Shown piece by piece: positions 1 through 10,191 of a stretch of DNA of 64,000 nt. The DNA is from Primulina eburnea. Taxonomy: Eukaryota; Streptophyta; Magnoliopsida; Lamiales; Gesneriaceae. Position numbers and translations under genes: made by a program. Position 1 is the first letter of the stretch. Each line of letters begins with the position of its first letter. The notes beneath the pieces were generated by a model. That model saw only the letters and a program-made list of their open reading frames with translations, did no database searches and was not told the origin of the DNA. The stretch spans positions 27,834,069 through 27,898,068 of the forward strand of contig NC_133104.1 of assembly GCF_022965805.1 (NCBI RefSeq), in the 5' to 3' direction.

Positions 1-198
1 ACGTGGGTATTGCTGACGTAAGCCATAGGATTTTTCAGAGACTCTTCTTTTCCCAATGAATCATTATGACACCTTGATTCCTGGACCTGTCTTTTCAAAT
101 ACCTTTGTGTCTTTTCAAATATCTTTACGCAATTTCCTATGTAAATATGAGCCGTTTGATTCATTGTGGATCAATGGTGTGGATTGGTTTCCCTCTCC

Positions 199-206
199 TA
201 TATATA
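199..206 (+). promoter_or_regulatory. TATA box of antisense cassette 1
   Basis: TATATATA lies 54 bp before the ATG at 260, in a CT-rich context. The spacing would give a short leader of about 25-30 bases, as in plant pol II promoters. The same element recurs at 1240 and 2193 in homologous sequence. Confidence 0.5.
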
Positions 207-259
207 GTAACCCACCCTCTATTCAAAGACATCAACAAACTTATTATTCAAGGAATATA

Positions 260-679
260 ATGGCAGGTGCAAGCGGTTCGAAGTCTCCAGATATGTATGC
301 GTCCTTCAAGAAGTCTGCCTTGGAAACTCGAAAGGCTGCTATAGAAGATGAAGTTTTCCACAAAATTATCCACTACTGGGAAAAGCTTCAGAGATTGAAG
401 TTTCTTTACGAGACCGAGGAAGCTAATTCTTCGAGACTGGTGGTAAAGATGATGGAGTACCGGGAACGCCTGCACGTTTCCGAGACAGTGGATCTCTTCG
501 AGGATGATTATGTTTATGAGTTGATGCTCTACAAAGAAAGGAAGATTCTGACGGACATGGCCGACTCTGATAGCTTCCTCAAGACATCCACTGGAAGAAT
601 AAAGGGCTGGATGACCCTGTGGATGACTTTTGTAGAGGAGGAATATTATGATGTAGTCCGCAAGAATTTCATCAAATAA
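260..679 (+). CDS. Small antisense ORF A of E1, unknown function (139 aa)
   Basis: I do not recognise this protein. The open frame runs further upstream to 56, but I chose the ATG at 260 because a TATA box lies at 199-206. The product is 139 aa, highly charged and mostly helical in appearance, with no signal peptide, membrane segment or zinc ligands. The stop codon overlaps an AATAAA polyadenylation signal. ORF B at 1283-1727 is a diverged relative: both contain a 'VV..(K/E)YR..L.V..T.DL' stretch, an 'ML.KE' motif, a 'SF' motif and a tryptophan-rich 'W(M/I)T.W' segment near the end. The ORF lies on the strand opposite to gag-pol of E1. It is open over its whole length while gag-pol has decayed. 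It may be a retrotransposon accessory gene or a captured host fragment. Confidence 0.5.
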   Translation: MAGASGSKSPDMYASFKKSALETRKAAIEDEVFHKIIHYWEKLQRLKFLYETEEANSSRLVVKMMEYRERLHVSETVDLFEDDYVYELMLYKERKILTDMADSDSFLKTSTGRIKGWMTLWMTFVEEEYYDVVRKNFIK

Positions 680-1239
680 AAGCTATTTTTGTTTTACATC
701 TCTGTTATTTCCCTGGCATCTTTAATTATCATCAGTTGATATACATAGGATGTTTAGAATAACCGACAATACTGAGTGACCTTAATCGAATATGAATAAT
801 GGATAATCGACAAACCGACCTGCCGGGTCCTCACATATCTCGGTTCTAGAATGCCGGAACCTCATATTCCCAGGCTTTAAGATAAACTGCCAGGCTCTCT
901 CACCGCCCGGGGTAAAAATATAGCGCCCAGGCCTTATTTTTCCCTTGCTAAGATGTTTTGTCGGTTAGTGTTCTCGGGTAGTTTACGGAGTGCCATCATG
1001 ACGTATGCTTTAGCATTTATATCGCCGAAAATTGTTTCATATTCCGAGGACCTGATAATGATAACACATCGATATTCGTGCACGTCCTTCCGTCTACTCG
1101 ACTCCATTTCCAAGGCTCATCCTGATCGTTCATATATTCATTCAACGGTTGAGATTGATTCTTCTTCTGAATGAATGGGAAGGCGTTTCGACTGCCTTGA
1201 GCCTCTACCCACTTCTCCATTATTAAATGGCCACTTGTC

Positions 1240-1247
1240 TATAAATA
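1240..1247 (+). promoter_or_regulatory. TATA box of antisense cassette 2
   Basis: TATAAATA lies 36 bp before the ATG at 1283. The surrounding sequence is homologous to the cassette 3 promoter region (for example 'ttcatattccgag' at 1036 and 2048). Confidence 0.5.
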
Positions 1248-1282
1248 AGACGATGGGAATGAAATGTGAGTGTTAGTTTAAT

Positions 1283-1727
1283 ATGTCAAGCTCAAGTGAT
1301 TCCAGCGCTTGTAGCAGCACAGTCTCTTCCATTGGTGCTCACAGTCAGATACCGGTTGTACTACGTCCTTACGTGGAGAATTTGAAAAGGACTGTTGAAG
1401 AATATATCGGGGTAAAGGTTATGTCTACTGGTACAAGATCCAGGATATTAATAACGCGCACCAAAATGGCTTGGCTCTTACTCGTGCACAGAGAGTAGTG
1501 GCAAGGAAATATAGGCGGGAGCTTGAAGTAGCTCGAACTGCAGATCTAGCCACCGACCAAACTCTGCTGCATGCAATGCTATGGAAGGAATGGCATCATC
1601 TGTACAAGATCTCAACCGCTGAGTCCTTCACTAATCTTCACCTTTAGGAATTGACTGATTGGATAACTGAATGGCAAGATTATGTAACTTCTAGAATAGC
1701 TGTAATACGACATCGACCATTTCCTTA
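1283..1727 (+). pseudogene. Small antisense ORF B, decayed relative of ORF A
   Basis: The frame opens at the ATG at 1283 with a Ser-rich N-terminus. It shifts frame near 1410, probably an indel in the 'GGGG' run, into a frame that contains 'YWYKIQDINNAHQNG'. It then meets one TAG at about 1646 and reaches the final TAA at 1725-1727. The second half aligns by eye with ORF A (260-679) through 'RRELEVARTADL' and 'ELTDWITEWQDY'. As in ORF A, AATAAA overlaps the stop. It is probably a dead duplicate of ORF A. Function is unknown. Confidence 0.5.
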
Positions 1728-1814
1728 ATAAAAAATTTCTTAATTATCGTATCTTATGTTCCTTTATGTCTTCTGCAAACAAATCGGTATAAATTAAGGA
1801 CGGATAAGCGATAA

Positions 1815-1985
1815 AAGATAATATCTCGGGCTTAAAATTAAATGCCAGGTCCTCATACCACCCGGGGCCTCGTGTCTCTCAGGCTTAGAAGATAATGCCG
1901 GGGCCTCATGTCTCCCGGGCATAGAAGATAATGTCGGGGCCTCTTGTCTCCCGGGCTTACAAGATTTTGTAGTTTGGTTTCCCCG
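1815..1985. repeat. Short GC-rich tandem repeats, about 40 bp per unit
   Basis: Three to four imperfect units follow a pattern like 'aagataatgccggggcctc' then 'tgtctcccgggct'. They lie just after ORF B. A more decayed set of the same kind ('ccgggtcctca', 'gccggaacctca') lies after ORF A at about 820-935. Confidence 0.6.
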
Positions 1986-2192
1986 GGTAATTAATGCGAT
2001 GTCAGAACAGCGCATCCCTTTCTGACAAGCTGTCAGGAACTGTTCATATTCCGAGCAGATGAATGATTACAACTCCTCGATTTGTGCACGCGTCTTTTCA
2101 AATATCCTGCCTAATTATGCCGCTCAATTTCTGAGGCTGATCTGGTCCGTTCGATTTTCTTTAGATCAACGGTTTAGATCACCTTCTTCCCT

Positions 2193-2200
2193 TATATATA
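2193..2200 (+). promoter_or_regulatory. TATA box of the antisense Transposase_28-like gene of E1
   Basis: TATATATA lies in sequence homologous to the promoter of ORF A (a block of about 180 bp aligns). It is 180 bp before the ATG at 2381. A possible small leader intron lies between ('gtaagtct' at 2351 to 'ttacttag' at 2378). Confidence 0.45.
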
Positions 2201-2380
2201 GTAGATGACCGGTTTTCCAAGAACCATTTGCAAATTCAAATTATAGCGAAGCTCTGCCAAATTCCTCTCTCGAGCTTTTCCACCGCGCAGATCTTATTCC
2301 GACGATCTTTTCGTTCGTCGACTACCGGTCATCATCTTCGTTTATTCCTAGTAAGTCTTTTCTCCCTTCTTTACTTAGCC

Positions 2381-4442
2381 ATGTCAAACTCTACCTCCTC
2401 TACTTCTGGCCAAAATGCCAAGGGTCGATCAGAAGATAATTCCCTGACTCCTTCCGATCAATCTGCCCACATCCCCGTAGATATTTCCATCTCCCGCTCC
2501 TGACCCCTCCAAAAACCCAAAACTTCTTCTTCCCGGCCTGCAAGGGTTTCCGTCAAGGGGAAGGATAAAGCAGCAGGACCCCCGTGGTTTTCTACTGTGA
2601 CCTCTACACTTCGTCCAGGGAGCATAGAGGAAATTAGGTCTCTAGGCTCCATCCCACCCACCTATAAAATTCAAATTCCCGGGCCAAACGACCACCCCGA
2701 CACCCCTCCTCCTGGTTTTCATACCTTCTTCCTAGAACAACTTAGGAGCGGGCTTCGTTTCTCGATTCACTATTTCTTTGAAAGTTTTGTTCGGTTATTC
2801 AATCTTCCCATCAATCACCCCCACCCTTATGCTTTTAGGATAATGGCAGCCACTTTTGTTTTGTTCCGCATGAAGTCCCTTCTGATCAACTCCTCTATTT
2901 TTCATTATTTTTATTCTTGCCGATTTAATGACGAGGTCTTTTATTTCATGGCCCGGATGCATTACCGGTTTTTAACCGACATCCCTTCTTCCCTGAAGGG
3001 GTGGAAGACAAAATTTTTCTTTCTTCAATTCCCGACTCTTCCGACCTGTGCCCTGGGCTTTCTGTCTTCTATGCCCACGCAGCCCGAGCTTCCCCGAGAC
3101 GTCAAGTTTCTCCCTCCTTTTACCCACGCCTGGGATGCTTTGGAGAAGCAATCCTACATGTCCTCGGTACTGATCGGGGGGTGCAATCTGGTTCATTATG
3201 GGATCGGGTCCCGGCCTAAGGACCCATGGGTTCGGATTATTGATGAATTTGATCAACCTGGGTCGCAGACTGGTAAATTACTTTCCTTGGTCTACTCATC
3301 TCTTGTATGCTTTTAAATCTAATGTCAATTTTCGATGCATCCGAAGAAGATATGATCAGGGCAAGATGTCAGGAGGCTGCTGCTAAGAGAAAATCTGAGC
3401 AGAAAAAGATCCGGGATGAGAAGAGGGCCCGGAAATTCAAGAGGAGGAAGAACGCCAAGCCCAGGCGGCATCTGAGGCCCGGGAAATCCAAGACTGCAGA
3501 GTTGAGGTGGAAGGTGAGGCCTAGGAGGAAACCACTCTTCCCCGGGAAGAGTCCACCGTCCATGCTACTGAAGAAAATCTGGCTCCTCTAAATCGACGAA
3601 AGAGGAAAGCCACCCAGGGCCGATTGCGGAAGCGGTGGTGGTAGAGGATGAGATGGAGAAGATTGCCCGGTCTCCTCCTATGACTGGTTCTTCTGCCGGT
3701 CTCTCCGGGGGAAGGCCCTGGGTCGTCCCTATATCTTTGGGGAGGATATTTGCTCGGACCTTGTCAAAATCATCCGAGGCCTTATGCGCCCTGACGAGGT
3801 GGTACACCTTCAGGGAATGCATCCCAATATGTTGCTTTGCGAAGGAGTATCCCGGACCTACACCGTAAGTCCATAAAATTGCATTCGTTTATACTACCTT
3901 CTCTGACCTTTTTATGTTTTCAAGGCTTGCAGATGATCATACATTCCTACGAGCGAGTGGCTCAAGTGGCCAAGGGGGCAAATGTTCAGGCTACCTTGGC
4001 TCGGGAGATGCATGCTAAACTCCAAGAGAAGGTGGGTCGTTTGAATGAGCTTCATGAGCATGTCTTGGCTCGGGAGAAGGCCTGCTGGCAACAGCAAATG
4101 GACTTGGCTCAAGCGGAGCTTGCTAAGGCCCAGGCGGAGGCGAAAGCAGCAAGGGCGGAGGAAGTCCGGGCTGAGGATTTTCAGACCGCTTTGAACCTCC
4201 TGAAGACTGCCCAGGAGGAACAAATGATCAATTTTATGAAGTCCCCAGAGTTCAAGAAGATGTTGGCTGATAAATCCTTCCCCTATTTTGAACAAGGCTT
4301 CAACAAGTGTGTGGAGCAATTCGAGAAGGCAGGCTTAGTTCCAGCTGACCAGGAAGACTTTCCTGATCTAGAGAGGGCAGCCGTCTCTCTCCCAGATGAG
4401 GAGGAGAAGCAGAGCAAAGAGCAAGGTCCCCGAGTAGATTAG
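2381..4442 (+). pseudogene. Antisense gene with Transposase_28-like ('putative gypsy type transposon') domain
   Basis: Read opposite to gag-pol. The Ser-rich start at 2381 loses frame near 2500. The domain exon is open from 2597 to about 3270 and has 'FFLEQLRSGLRF' and 'FFLQFP', as in plant proteins of the Pfam 'putative gypsy type transposon' class (PF04195, from memory). A donor G|GTAAAT lies near 3271. The middle part (3310-3864) has several indels. A clean intron, GTAAGT at 3865 to TTGCAG at 3932, leads into a last exon (3933-4442). That exon has a long coiled coil rich in Ala, Glu, Lys and Gln, then a conserved tail with 'FPYFEQGFNKC', and an acidic end. A homologous gene lies in the same place in E2 (23996-21820). 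Spliceosomal introns pointing this way imply transcription from the plus strand. Its role is unknown; despite the Pfam name it is not a demonstrated transposase. Confidence 0.7.
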
Positions 4443-4639
4443 GATTCTCTCTCTTCTCTTTTTTTTTTTTGTTATTCCCGGGTTTCCGGGCATCTTGTAA
4501 ATGTCTTCTTTTCTTTAAATGAGATCTTGCTTCCAATATTTCTAGAATTTGTAAATTATTTTGAACTCCATAGTAACTCTGAATTGAATTTTATCAATCA
4601 CCAACCAATATATTTTTTCAAAGCAAAAACCTGAGGGCT

Positions 4640-5105
4640 CGATACGAAATTAATATTGATGGGCCCTGGGACTTAGCAGATAACCAGGATGCGGTTTCCT
4701 CGGCCAGGGTACGGGTCCCTGGACTTAGCAGTTAACCAGGCTGCGGGTCCCTGGGCCAGGGTATGGGTCCCTGTACTTAGCAGATAACCAGGATGCGGGT
4801 TCCTAGGCCAGGGTACGGGTCCCTGGGCATAGCAGATAACCACTGTGCGGGTCCCTGGGCCAGGTACGGGTCCCTGGCCTTAGCAGATAACCAGGGTGCG
4901 GGTCCCTGGGCCAGGGTATGGGTCACTGGGCTTAGCAGATAACCAGGGTGCGGGTCTCTGGGCCAGGGTACGGACGGGTCCATGGATTTAGCAGATAACC
5001 AGGGTGCGGGTCCCTGGGCCAAGGTACGGATCTCTGGACTTAGCAGATAACCAGGATGCGGGTCCCTGGGCCAGGGTACGTGTACCTGGACTTAGTAGAC
5101 ATTTT
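4640..5105. repeat. Tandem repeat, about 54 bp x 8, in the 3' region of E1
   Basis: Units carry 'ttagcagataaccaggatgc' followed by 'gggtccctgggccagggtac'. Copies differ by a few substitutions and small indels. The array sits between the integrase end (5154) and the antisense gene, the same position as the minisatellite in E2, though the sequences differ. Short minus-strand ORFs here (for example 5022-4777) are translations of the repeat and not genes. Confidence 0.9.
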
Positions 5106-5153
5106 CCTGAATTATTTCTTTATTTGAGGAAGAAGCAATAAATACACGTGCTT

Positions 5154-6291
5154 TTAAACATAATATTTCTTTAAATGAAAAACATTCCACGGCCTCTTGA
5201 GAGTATGTCCCTGAGAATCTTCGAGGTAATAATCTGTACCTGAGCTAACTCTTCGAATTATTTTGAAGGGTCCTTCCCACCGGGCTTCTAATTTCCCTAC
5301 ATCACCCACCGATTTCACCTTTTTCATGACCAAGTCCCCTATCTGAAAGTTTCGTGCCCGAACATGCTTATTATAAGATTTCATTATCCGGCTATGATAA
5401 GCTTCCATTCGGATGGCTGCTCTGTCTCTCTTTTCTTCAACTAGATCAAGTTCAATGGCCCGGTATTGATCATTCTTGCTCGAGTAAGATTCTACCCGAG
5501 TAGAAGATTGCCCAATCTCCACCGGCAGGACTGCTTTGAACCATAGACAAGGCTGTAGGGTGTTTCCCCAGTCGATGATCGAGGCGTATTTCGATATGCC
5601 CATAAGATACTCGGTAATTCTTCTACCCAATTTTTTCCTTTTCCATGGAGCCGGGCTTTCAATGCTTGCACAATGATCCTGTTGGTCACTTCCGTCTGGC
5701 AATTAGCTTGAGGGTAAGCTACTGAGGTGAAAGATTGAATAATCTTCATTTCTTGACACCAGGAGGTGATCCTCTTCCCTTGGAATTGTCTTCCATTATC
5801 TGAAATTAATTTCCATGCCATATCTGCAAACAATATTATTCCACAGAAATTTCATGACCTCATCCTCAGTAATCTTGGCTAATGGTTCGGCCTCTACCCA
5901 CTTTGAAAAATAATCCACAGCCACCAGGAGGATTTTTTTTGGGCTCGGGCTATGGGGAGGGGACCCACAATATCTAAACCCATTGGTCAAAAGGGCATAA
6001 TGCAGAGATCGGTTGCATATTCGTGGTTGGGCGATGGGGAAAATTAGAATGATGTTGACAACCCTAACATTTTTGGACGAATCGGACAGAATCCTGGCTC
6101 ATTCGAGGCCACCAGAACCCGACCAAAATAGCTTTCCGAGATAGAGTTGTTCCACCGAGGTGTTCCCCACAGCATCCCTCGTGTATTTCCCGGAGGACGT
6201 ACTCTATCTCATCTTCTGATAAGCACTTGAGTAAGGGGCCCTGAAAGGATTGCCTATACAAAATATTATTCAAAAGGACGAACCTGGGCAC
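5154..6291 (-). pseudogene. E1 integrase, broken into four frames
   Basis: Reading from 6291 down, the zinc-binding part has 'REIHEGCCGEHLGG' and a following Cys region. Then comes the DDE core with 'VDYFSKWVEAEP', 'LISDNGRQFQG' and 'TEVTNR', which carry the expected Asp, Asp and Glu. The C-terminal part ends with 'NVFHLKKYYV' at 5154, the usual end of Tat-lineage integrase. Breaks: stops near 6062, a missing base around 5988 at 'FDQWG.DIVGP', and frame changes near 5830 and 5600. One motif residue is changed (NGQ to NCQ before TEVTNR). There is no chromodomain, as expected for this lineage. Confidence 0.85.
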
Positions 6292-7109
6292 TTGCTTTTG
6301 ATTTTTGTAGCCTGGGCTCGATCTTTTGGGAGCTTTTCATGTACTATGTATTCCACGATAGGAGTCATCCATGAGCTTTTCTGGACCGGGGGTATTTCTG
6401 CTTCAATAGAGAGCACCAGCTGGGTAAAACAGAGAACCTCCTGGGTATTTATCTCTGTCATGGAAGCAGCCAATTTGGCTAAAGTATCGGCCTCTGCATT
6501 TTCTTCTCGGGGAATTTGTTCAATACTCCAATCTGTCAGAGACGATGCTCGAGCAGTGATGAGCCTTAAATATTTGAGCATCTTTTCGTTCTTGACCTCG
6601 TACGTCCCTTTGATCTGCTGGGTAACCAACTGGGAGTCAGAATAAACAATGACTCGTGAAGCACCAACTTCCCGGGCAGCCTGTAACCCTGCCAAAACAG
6701 CTTCGTATTCTGCTTCGTTATTTGTTACCCTAGAGTCAATCCTCAACGCCAGTTTGATTTTCTCTTCTGATGGGGCGATCAAGACAACCCCCACTCCACA
6801 CCCTGACAGGTTTGATGCGACATCAACAAACACCCTCCATACCTCTTCTTCAGCTGGTTGAACCATTTCTGTTAAGAAATCCGTTAATGCCTGAGCTTTT
6901 ATTGCAGCTCGGGGTTTGTATTCAATATCATACTCCCCGAGCTCCACAGTCCATTTGACCATTCTCCCGGAGACTTCGGCGTGAGTCATGATTCTTCCAA
7001 GGGGAGAATTGGTGAGGACCACAATGGGGTGCGAGAGGAAATATGGCTTCACCTTTCGATCAGTCATTACCAGGGCTAATGCTACCTTTTCCAATTCATT
7101 GTATTTCAA
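6270..7109 (-). pseudogene. E1 RNase H remainder and archaeal-type RNase H
   Basis: The first part (residues 1-85) completes the original RNase H and connection region, with 'LTNSPLGRIMTHAEVSGRM'. From about residue 90 a second RNase H follows, with 'VGVVLIAPSEEK', 'NNEAEYEAVLAGLQAAREVG', 'VYSDSQLV' and 'NAEADTLAKLA'. The E in 'EAEYEA' and the D in 'SDSQ' and 'EADTLA' fit the catalytic carboxylates. The expected first Asp of this domain appears as 'VFVDVASN', where related copies have VDGSS. It joins the RT frame at 7110 through a TAA, where relatives have a sense codon. Confidence 0.85.
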
Positions 7110-7853
7110 TTATGCTCCTCGAAGGGCGTGACTAACATAATATATAGGGTTCTGATCGGCTCCTTCTTCTTTGATGAGTACGGAACTAACAGCAAATTCA
7201 GTAGCGGAGCGATAGACCCATAATATTTCCCCGGGCTCAGGCTTGGTCAGAATAGGTAAATCGGCCAGGTGCTTCTTCAAGTCCTGAAAAGCTTGTTCAC
7301 ATTTGTCGTCCCAGCCAAATTTCTTCGCTTTCCTTAGGACTTGGAAGAATGGATAACTCCGATGGGCTGATCGGGAAATGAAGCGCGATAGGGCGGCAAT
7401 CCTCCCGGTTAATTTCTGCATATCTCGGGCAGATTGAGGAGAAGGCATGTCCATTATTGCTTTGATTTTCTCAGGGTTAACCTCGATTCCCCTGTCAGTT
7501 ACCAAAAAACCCAAAAATTTACCACTCCTAACCCCGAACACACACTTGCTCGGGCTGAGCTTTATTCCATATTGTTTCAAAGTGGTGAAAGTTTTAGGTA
7601 AATCATCAATGAAGTGAGAGCCTTCCCGGGTTTTGATTAGAATGTCGTCCACATACACCTCCACATTCCGACCTATTTGCTTTTGGAAGATAAGATTCAT
7701 CAAGCGCTGGTACGTAGCCCCCGCATTTTTCAATCCAAAAGACATAACGACATAGCAAAAGGTGCCCCCGGCGGTAATAAAACTGGCTTTATCCTGATCT
7801 TCCAGAGCTAAGGGGATTTGGTGATACCCCTGATATGCGTCCAGAAAGCTCAA
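7110..7853 (-). pseudogene. E1 reverse transcriptase palm and start of RNase H
   Basis: Contains 'FLDAYQGYHQIPLA', 'FGLKNAGATYQRLMN', the catalytic 'VYVDDILIK' (intact YVDD), 'GKFLGFLVTDRGIE', and the RNase H start through 'YYVSHALRGA'. It is separated from the upstream PR-RT frame by a single in-frame TGA at 7863-7865 and from the downstream frame by TAA at 7110-7112. These look like simple nonsense changes in one pol frame. Confidence 0.9.
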
Positions 7854-7862
7854 TAACTCGCA

Positions 7863-8906
7863 TCAAGAAGTGGAGTCTACCAGCTGATCAATCCAGGGGA
7901 GTGGATAATAATCTTTTGGGCATGCTTTATTCAAGTCCTTGAAATCAACACACATTCTCCATTTTCCAGTAGATTTTGGGACGAGAACCACATTTGACAG
8001 CCAGGTAGGAAATTCGACTTCCTTGATATGCCCGGCCCTTAACAACTCTCCCACTTGCTCTTCAATTACTTTATCTTTTTCGGGACCAAAATGTCTCTTC
8101 TTTTGCTTTACGGGCCGGGACCCCGGGAGGATATTTAATTTATGCTCGGCCACTTGGGGCGAGATACCGGACAATTCCTGTTGAGACCAGGCAAAAACAC
8201 TGATGTTAGTTTTCAAATATTGCAAGAGATTCACCCGAGTGGACGTGCAGATGTCTCGGGCCACCCGGACGTTCTTTCCTGGCTCAATTTCCACCACTTC
8301 TTGTTCTTCCTCAGCAACAAAGTGAACTTCTCTCTCTTTGGTCTCCTCCTGACACTCTTTCTCCTTCCCTTCCCTTCTTGCTTTCTTTTGATATACTCGA
8401 ACTGTCTCCCCATAACACCTCCGAGAAGAGGGCTGATCTCCTTTAACTTCTCCAACCTGTCCTCGCACTGGGAATTTGATCTTCTTGTGGTAAGTGGAGG
8501 CCACGGCTCTCATCTCATTCATGGCCGGCCTTCCCAATATGATATTGTACGAGGATGGGGCATCCACTACTGTAAAAACAGTCATCACAGTCTTCCTCAA
8601 TTCCCTAGTGCCCAGGGTCAGGGGTAGAGTGATTTCTCCCTCAGGGTACACAGCGTGTCTAGCGAGACCCAATAAGGCAGTCTCAACCGCCTCTAACTGA
8701 TACTCATGTAAATCCATTTGGACCAAGGCCTCCTTAAAGATGACATTGACCGAGCTGCCATTGTCAACAAATACTCTTAACACATCATAGTTAGCCACTC
8801 GGGCTTGAATGACAAGAGCGTCATTGTGAGGTAGACTAACTCCTCTGAGATCCTCTGGCCTAAAGTTTATAACCGGCTCGTCTCTCCTCCTTCCATCAAC
8901 CTCCAA
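7863..8906 (-). pseudogene. E1 aspartic protease and RT N-terminal part
   Basis: The protease comes first, with the active site 'VFVDNGSSVNVIF' (D-N-G-S-S, the Tat-lineage form) and 'YNIILGRPAMNE'. A charged linker follows, then the RT start with 'KQKKRHFGPEK', 'FPTWLSNVVLVPK' and 'KWRMCVDFKDLNKACPKD'. It ends at the TGA at 7863-7865, within RT. Confidence 0.9.
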
Positions 8907-9201
8907 ACATTCCTTCCTGCTCCTCGCTTTCCGAGCCCGGTTGGATTGCCATCGGTAGACCCTCCCGAAATCATTTTGATTAGTCCTCGGCTCGGGGAGG
9001 GGTCCTTTCTATCTGCCGGCTTGCTTCTTTCCTCCCGAGAACTTGCTTCTCCCCCTACTTCCGCTTGGGATGTTCACTATTTTTTGGGGAATATTCGGTC
9101 TGGGACGTCTAGACAACCAAGGTGGACTGTCTAGACTTATCTCGCGGAGGATGGGATGCTGGCATAGGACGCCTATTGGAATTATTTCCCAAGATCCGGC
9201 A

Positions 9202-10191
9202 CTAATTGGTGTTGTGAGAACAGTCTTTATAGAGGGTGCAGTATCCTTTCGGCTTTGGCCTTGATGTCCTCACCACAGGATTGGGAAGCGGGGCTACATC
9301 TGTCCTGCATTCTTGAATCTCTCTGTCCTGGGCAATTCTCAAAGGTACATGAGAGAAATGTCCCGAGCCATTCTTCTTGGGGGCTCTTTCTTCGGATTTG
9401 ACAGCCCGATCTCCTCTTGATCTCTTCAAGGCTTCTCTCTTCTGATTTTGCGCTTCTTCCATATTAATGTATTTCTCTGCTCGGGATAAGAGATCTTCGA
9501 AGTTCCCGGGCAGTTTTTTAGTCAAGGATCGGAAAAAATCCCCTTCCCACAGCCCTCGCATGAACGCTGTAGTCTTCGCCTCGCGTGCACAGGTCGGCAC
9601 ATCCAGGGCAACTCGGTTGAACCTTTTTAGATACGCCCTCAGGGTTTCATCTTGCCTCTGCTTCACCTCAAATAAACTGAAAGCAGTCTTCTTGTACTTC
9701 TTGCTGCTGCTAAATTGATGCAAGAATACCTTTTGGAAATCTTCAAAGCAATTGATGCTTTGTGGCGCCAATCCTTCAAACCATCTTTGTGCGGAGTCTA
9801 CTATGGTTGTGAGGAACACTTTACATTTAATTTGATCCTCATAACGATGCAACATGGCCATGTTTTCGAAACGAGCGAGGTGCTCTTCGGGATCAGAACT
9901 CCCATCGTAGTCCTTGATTTTGGCTAATTTGAAATGCCCGGGTAATGGTTCCCGAACTATGATGTCAGAAAATGGGAAACCCTTTACAACTGGAGCACCG
10001 CGCTTAGAACCAACCTGCCCTTCTAGCACTTTTACTTTCTTCCTCAACTCTTTCAATTCTTCCGCAACAGTGGGGGACTTAGAACCCGCGCTTGATGCCC
10101 TCTCCTCTTCCCTTCTCTCTTCCACTTCCAGCTGCTCACATTGCTGCTTGGGATGACTGGAATGGTGAGTGGTGGCCTTCTTTGTCCTAGC
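9202..10191 (-). pseudogene. E1 gag, main part
   Basis: Retrotransposon gag domain with 'YDGSSDPEEHLARFENM', 'AQRWFEGLAPQSI', 'FEDFQKVFLHQFSSSKKYKK' and 'SRAEKYINMEEAQ'. It ends in a basic region with a zinc-knuckle-like 'YCTLYKDCSHNTN' just before a stop at 9202. The N-terminal piece of gag continues at 13417-13252, on the far side of the solo LTR. Removing the insertion and one 5-bp target copy restores the frame as E-M-A-R-T-K-K. Gag and PR are separated by stops between 9202 and 8906. Confidence 0.88.

Larger units (their letters stand above)
1..2260 (+). repeat. Three diverged tandem copies of an antisense promoter cassette
   Basis: Three stretches share layout and recognisable sequence. 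Each has a region resembling 'ttcatattccgag' and/or 'cttttcaaatat', a TATA box (199, 1240, 2193), then a plus-strand ORF. The first two ORFs are followed at once by AATAAA and then by GC-rich short repeats. Spacing between TATA boxes is about 1041 and 953 bp. The region 20-207 aligns visibly with 2040-2201 (the shared block includes a 'TATATAGTA' end), and 1040-1090 aligns with 2050-2095. I infer tandem duplication of a roughly 1-kb unit inside E1, on the strand opposite to gag-pol. Confidence 0.6.

Noticed and set aside
2381..4442. Reading the antisense gene as a functional host gene
   Set aside because: Several frameshifts in the middle exons, and a homologue in the same place in E2, show that it belongs to the retroelement and is decayed.
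4777..5022. 81-aa minus-strand ORF with repeated 'MAQGPAPWLSA' units
   Set aside because: It is the 54-bp tandem repeat read in one frame (54 is a multiple of three), with no sign of a start context or conservation.
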